This document shows, piece after piece, positions 12,849 through 15,554 of a DNA stretch of 15,554 bases. The translations under genes and the position numbers were made by a program. Every line of letters begins with the position of its first letter. Within the stretch, counting starts at the first letter, position 1. The DNA is from CAZSNT01 sp964607765 (GTDB taxonomy: Bacteria; Verrucomicrobiota; Lentisphaeria; Oligosphaerales; JABHEG01): positions 1 through 15,554 of the forward strand of contig CAZSNT010000213.1 of NCBI GenBank assembly GCA_964607765.1. Direction: 5' to 3'. The notes beneath the pieces were generated by a model, which worked only from the letters and a program-made list of their open reading frames with translations, had not been told where the DNA came from and ran no database searches.

Positions 12849-15554
12849 TCATTCCGATGCCGAGAGTGTGGCTCGGGCAATGCGCACGGCATTGTTGCGG
12901 GTCCAGAACCCGAGCTGGCCTCGGGGCACCGGAGCAGGCAGGGGATGGTCGAGCGCGAGTTGGTCTTCGTAGTAAAGGCGCAGACGCCGTTCTTCTACCA
13001 CCACCTTCAGCCAGACCCAGCGGTTGTGCAGCTCAAAGCGTCCGCGGTGACGGAGCAGTGGCAGGCCAATTGCCGGGTTGGCAGCAATGCTGGTGTTGCG
13101 ATGCCAAACTTGACAACCGTGCGTGCCGATGGCGCCGGTGCGAATGGTGTAGCCCTGGTCCAGATCGCGGCCATTGCCACCGAGGACCAGGTTGAGATCA
13201 CGTGCGGCATCCCGGTCGTAGTAGACTTGGCGTAGCGCCGGCCCGACGAGCACAGAAAAGGCGTATGGCGGAGATACCTGCTGCTTTTGCCACAGGATTG
13301 CTTCCTTGTGGGCATTCACGCCGAGAAACAGCCACTTATCATCGCAGGCCCAGCGCGGCAATTGGGCCCAGATGCCGCCAGTGCCATACCATTCCACCAA
13401 TCGTCCGCCAAAGCAGTAGTCGCGCCAGGTGGGGCAGGTGACCTCGATCTGGCGCTTGGGGGATCTGCCTTCGGGCAGATAGACAAGCGGCGCTTCTTGA
13501 TTGGGCATGACCGTACCGAGCAACGTGTTGTCCATGCTGAAGTAGGCCGGTGTGTAGATGGGCATGGCCAGTTGCACGGCATGCCGGCGCTGGGGATCGG
13601 GCCGCAGCCACCACACCGGGGAGTAGATGTTCTGCGGCTCGTTGCCGCGAGCGAATGGCGCATCGGCCCGGGAACTGCCTTCCTCCCCCACGCAGACGTC
13701 TCTGCCCGCGAGCAGTTCGCTGGTATGGCGAACATGCAGATCGTCGAAATAGACAATGCCCTGACGGCTGAGCATGCCGAACGGGGCGCCGGCCTGCTCG
13801 TTGTCGCCGCCCACGGTGAAGCAGCGTTTGCCATCCAGCCAGGCTTCCCAGGTGTGACTGCGGTTGAACAGGCTCAGGCGATGCCAGCCGCGCCGGGAAG
13901 ACGGAACCGCTGCCTCGTGCAGAAGTTCTCGCTTGCTCCCGATCTGCGAACAGAGCCCCAGGCTCTGGCGCCGACCATCGTAGAGCAGTTCCAGACCGCG
14001 TTTTTGAGTGGTGATCACCCAGATGCCGCCGGCGCCGGATTCTGCTAGCAGGCTAGCCGAAAGGCGGATTCCAGCCATCGGGCGATCATACTGCACACAG
14101 GCTCCTTTGCCAGCGCGCAGAGAGAATGCCAGGGAACGGTCGGACGGGGCGGAGCCGGTATGCTCCACTTGGCCGCTGATGACTTGCCAACCTGGCCACT
14201 CAGCCCCCTTTGACCTCATGAACTCGTCGTCCAGGCGGCCAGCACCGGCCGCTTTGGGATTCCACGACAGGCCGGCAAAGAGCCAGTCGCAGCGCCCGTC
14301 CACGGCATCACGCAGGATGTCTTCTGTTACCTGGTCAAACCACTTGCCTTTCCATAGGGACACGTGTCCCAGGGGCACGCAGAGGAAGTAGACAGTGCCG
14401 CGGCCGATACGCTTCTTGACGAAGACGGGGCCGAGCAGGTCATTCCCCTGAAAAAGTTGGCCGTGCATTTCGCAGCCAGTGGCCGGCTCGGCGTCACGTA
14501 TGCCGCATACGCGGACCTTCTCGGGCAATGGGCAGTCCGGCAACCGTCGAAGAAGCGGCGCTCCCGCGGCCTTCACGCTGACGCCGCCGGCCATCGTCCG
14601 AGGCGTCAGGCGCAGCGGACCAATCAGGTCGGCGCCTTCCGGATACATCATGTGTCCGTTCTCGATGATAGCCGTGCCGCCGGCGCTCACATAGGCTTCA
14701 ACAGCTGCCGTGCTCTGGCGCACCGTGCCCTCGCGGCTGCTGATCCAGACCAGGTTGAACTTCTCGAGCGTTGCCAGGTCGTGCACTTCATCGTCGCGAA
14801 GCCGGCGATAGGGAATGCCAAGCCGGACCATGAACGCCTCCGGTCCGGCCTGGAACATCCCTCCGATACCGGCCAGGAAAGGCGCCTTGCCGGGGCGGTC
14901 GGCGCTCGGCCACACCGGCGGCGGCCCGGGATCAGGCGGCACGAATGCCGGGGCGCCGCTATCCGCAAGCACGCCATGCGGCTGATAGGCGTGATTAGCC
15001 GCCAGCAGAATCTGGTCAACGCGTACGTTTGCCTCGCGCGGCAACAGGCGCAGAATGTGAGGCCCCGCGGAGATATCCATGACCGGGCCGCGAACCCAGT
15101 GCCAGACGCGATAGGTGCTGTCGTTACCGATAGTGACTGGCGGTTGGTCGTCTATGGCCACCAGGCAGGAGTTGGCACACCCATCCAGCCACCAGGCGCG
15201 TACCCAGACCCGGTAGCCGGCGCTCCCCGGCACGGTGAGAGCATATTCCGGGCCGCCGGCAGCAGCGCGCAACTGTTCATCAGTCACGTCTCCCAGGGCC
15301 AGGCACTGCTGGCGCGCGGCAGCCGCGTCGGCTGCGATCACAAACGGTTTCAATTCCCCGCCAGCCTGCCGTGGTTCGAGCAGGATCATTGGGCCAAGTG
15401 GGGCTGGGAGCAACGCCTTATCGGAGCGTTCCTCCGGTGGCATGCGGTCGGCCAGGAGCCAGACCGCCAGACTGGCCGCGAGCAATGCTCCAGCCAGGAC
15501 CAAGCTAGACCCCGTCCTGAAAGGTCTTATGGCTGACAGAATAAAGCTCTTATA
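12849..15554 (-). CDS. Large membrane-anchored protein with carbohydrate-binding-like, GATase-like and two LamG-like domains (5' end beyond window)
   Basis: The frame is open to the right edge, giving at least 901 residues; the only start inside the window is a TTG at 15503, and the preceding codons (SAIRPFRTGSS) form a typical basic flank for the hydrophobic segment LVLAGALLAASLAVWLLA, so the true start is probably outside. Numbering from the TTG: a jelly-roll-like module (about 85-168, VWVRAWWLDGCANSCLVAIDD), a proline-rich linker (about 187-200), a class I glutamine-amidotransferase-like fold (about 209-290, VWISSREG and AYVSAGGTAII), then two concanavalin/LamG-like regions (about 423-595, GRLDDEFMR...WHRLSLFNRSHTWEAWLDG, and about 640-884, WLKVVVEERRLRLYYED). 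No catalytic residues are recognisable. It probably faces the periplasm and binds glycan; function is unknown. Confidence 0.7.
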   Translation of the reverse strand, partial: YKSFILSAIRPFRTGSSLVLAGALLAASLAVWLLADRMPPEERSDKALLPAPLGPMILLEPRQAGGELKPFVIAADAAAARQQCLALGDVTDEQLRAAAGGPEYALTVPGSAGYRVWVRAWWLDGCANSCLVAIDDQPPVTIGNDSTYRVWHWVRGPVMDISAGPHILRLLPREANVRVDQILLAANHAYQPHGVLADSGAPAFVPPDPGPPPVWPSADRPGKAPFLAGIGGMFQAGPEAFMVRLGIPYRRLRDDEVHDLATLEKFNLVWISSREGTVRQSTAAVEAYVSAGGTAIIENGHMMYPEGADLIGPLRLTPRTMAGGVSVKAAGAPLLRRLPDCPLPEKVRVCGIRDAEPATGCEMHGQLFQGNDLLGPVFVKKRIGRGTVYFLCVPLGHVSLWKGKWFDQVTEDILRDAVDGRCDWLFAGLSWNPKAAGAGRLDDEFMRSKGAEWPGWQVISGQVEHTGSAPSDRSLAFSLRAGKGACVQYDRPMAGIRLSASLLAESGAGGIWVITTQKRGLELLYDGRRQSLGLCSQIGSKRELLHEAAVPSSRRGWHRLSLFNRSHTWEAWLDGKRCFTVGGDNEQAGAPFGMLSRQGIVYFDDLHVRHTSELLAGRDVCVGEEGSSRADAPFARGNEPQNIYSPVWWLRPDPQRRHAVQLAMPIYTPAYFSMDNTLLGTVMPNQEAPLVYLPEGRSPKRQIEVTCPTWRDYCFGGRLVEWYGTGGIWAQLPRWACDDKWLFLGVNAHKEAILWQKQQVSPPYAFSVLVGPALRQVYYDRDAARDLNLVLGGNGRDLDQGYTIRTGAIGTHGCQVWHRNTSIAANPAIGLPLLRHRGRFELHNRWVWLKVVVEERRLRLYYEDQLALDHPLPAPVPRGQLGFWTRNNAVRIARATLSASE

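Noticed and set aside
1..15554. CRISPR array, tRNA, rRNA, known riboswitch or integrase
   Set aside because: No regular short repeat-spacer array, no tRNA or rRNA-like stretch, and no integrase or transposase ORF was seen on either strand.

Overview
The window is GC-rich and probably chromosomal. It most likely comes from an anaerobic member of the PVC superphylum, in or near Kiritimatiellota, Lentisphaerota or Planctomycetota. Three things point there: exported sulfatases beside a GH95 enzyme; an oxygen-sensitive glycyl radical enzyme; and an ECF sigma/anti-sigma pair whose third gene carries a helical domain (motifs like NAATVYWQAFA and CNWELD) that I know from PVC secreted proteins. The taxon is inferred from gene content only.

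Layout. (1) 1-5397, minus strand: a 38-residue Cys-rich ORF, a glycyl radical enzyme (GRE) coupled to it by an ATGA overlap, then a GH95 fucosidase-like enzyme. At the extreme left edge is the decayed C-terminal tail of a MalK/UgpC-type ABC ATPase, next to a copy of an intergenic repeat. (2) 5398-5777: the divergent gap, holding a 158-bp element with long terminal inverted repeats and an apparent 9-bp target duplication. (3) 5778-8831, plus strand: two exported S1 sulfatases, SGSH-like then iduronate-2-sulfatase-like, joined TAAATG. (4) 8832-9173: a gap with the relic of an OppC-type permease and a strong dyad over the ribosome binding site of the next gene. (5) 9174-11664, plus strand: ECF sigma factor, zinc-finger anti-sigma factor and a large secreted protein, tightly packed. 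(6) 11693-12443, minus strand: a PIN toxin/DUF6364-like antitoxin pair with a recognisable promoter and operator. (7) 12430-12765, plus strand: a broken GspE/PilB-type ATPase with its middle deleted. (8) 12849-15554, minus strand: a large membrane-anchored protein with LamG-like domains, running off the right edge.

How the parts may work together. The sulfatases would desulfate a sulfated glycan outside the cytoplasm. GH95, which has no signal peptide, would release L-fucose (or L-galactose) from imported oligosaccharides. The GRE could then act on a diol such as 1,2-propanediol derived from fucose. The substrate link is inference: no transporter, fucose pathway gene, GRE activase or microcompartment shell gene is in the window. 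The most notable points are the Cys-rich ORF coupled to the GRE, the short inverted-repeat element, and three gene relics (ABC ATPase tail, OppC permease, GspE/PilB ATPase) lying between intact genes.
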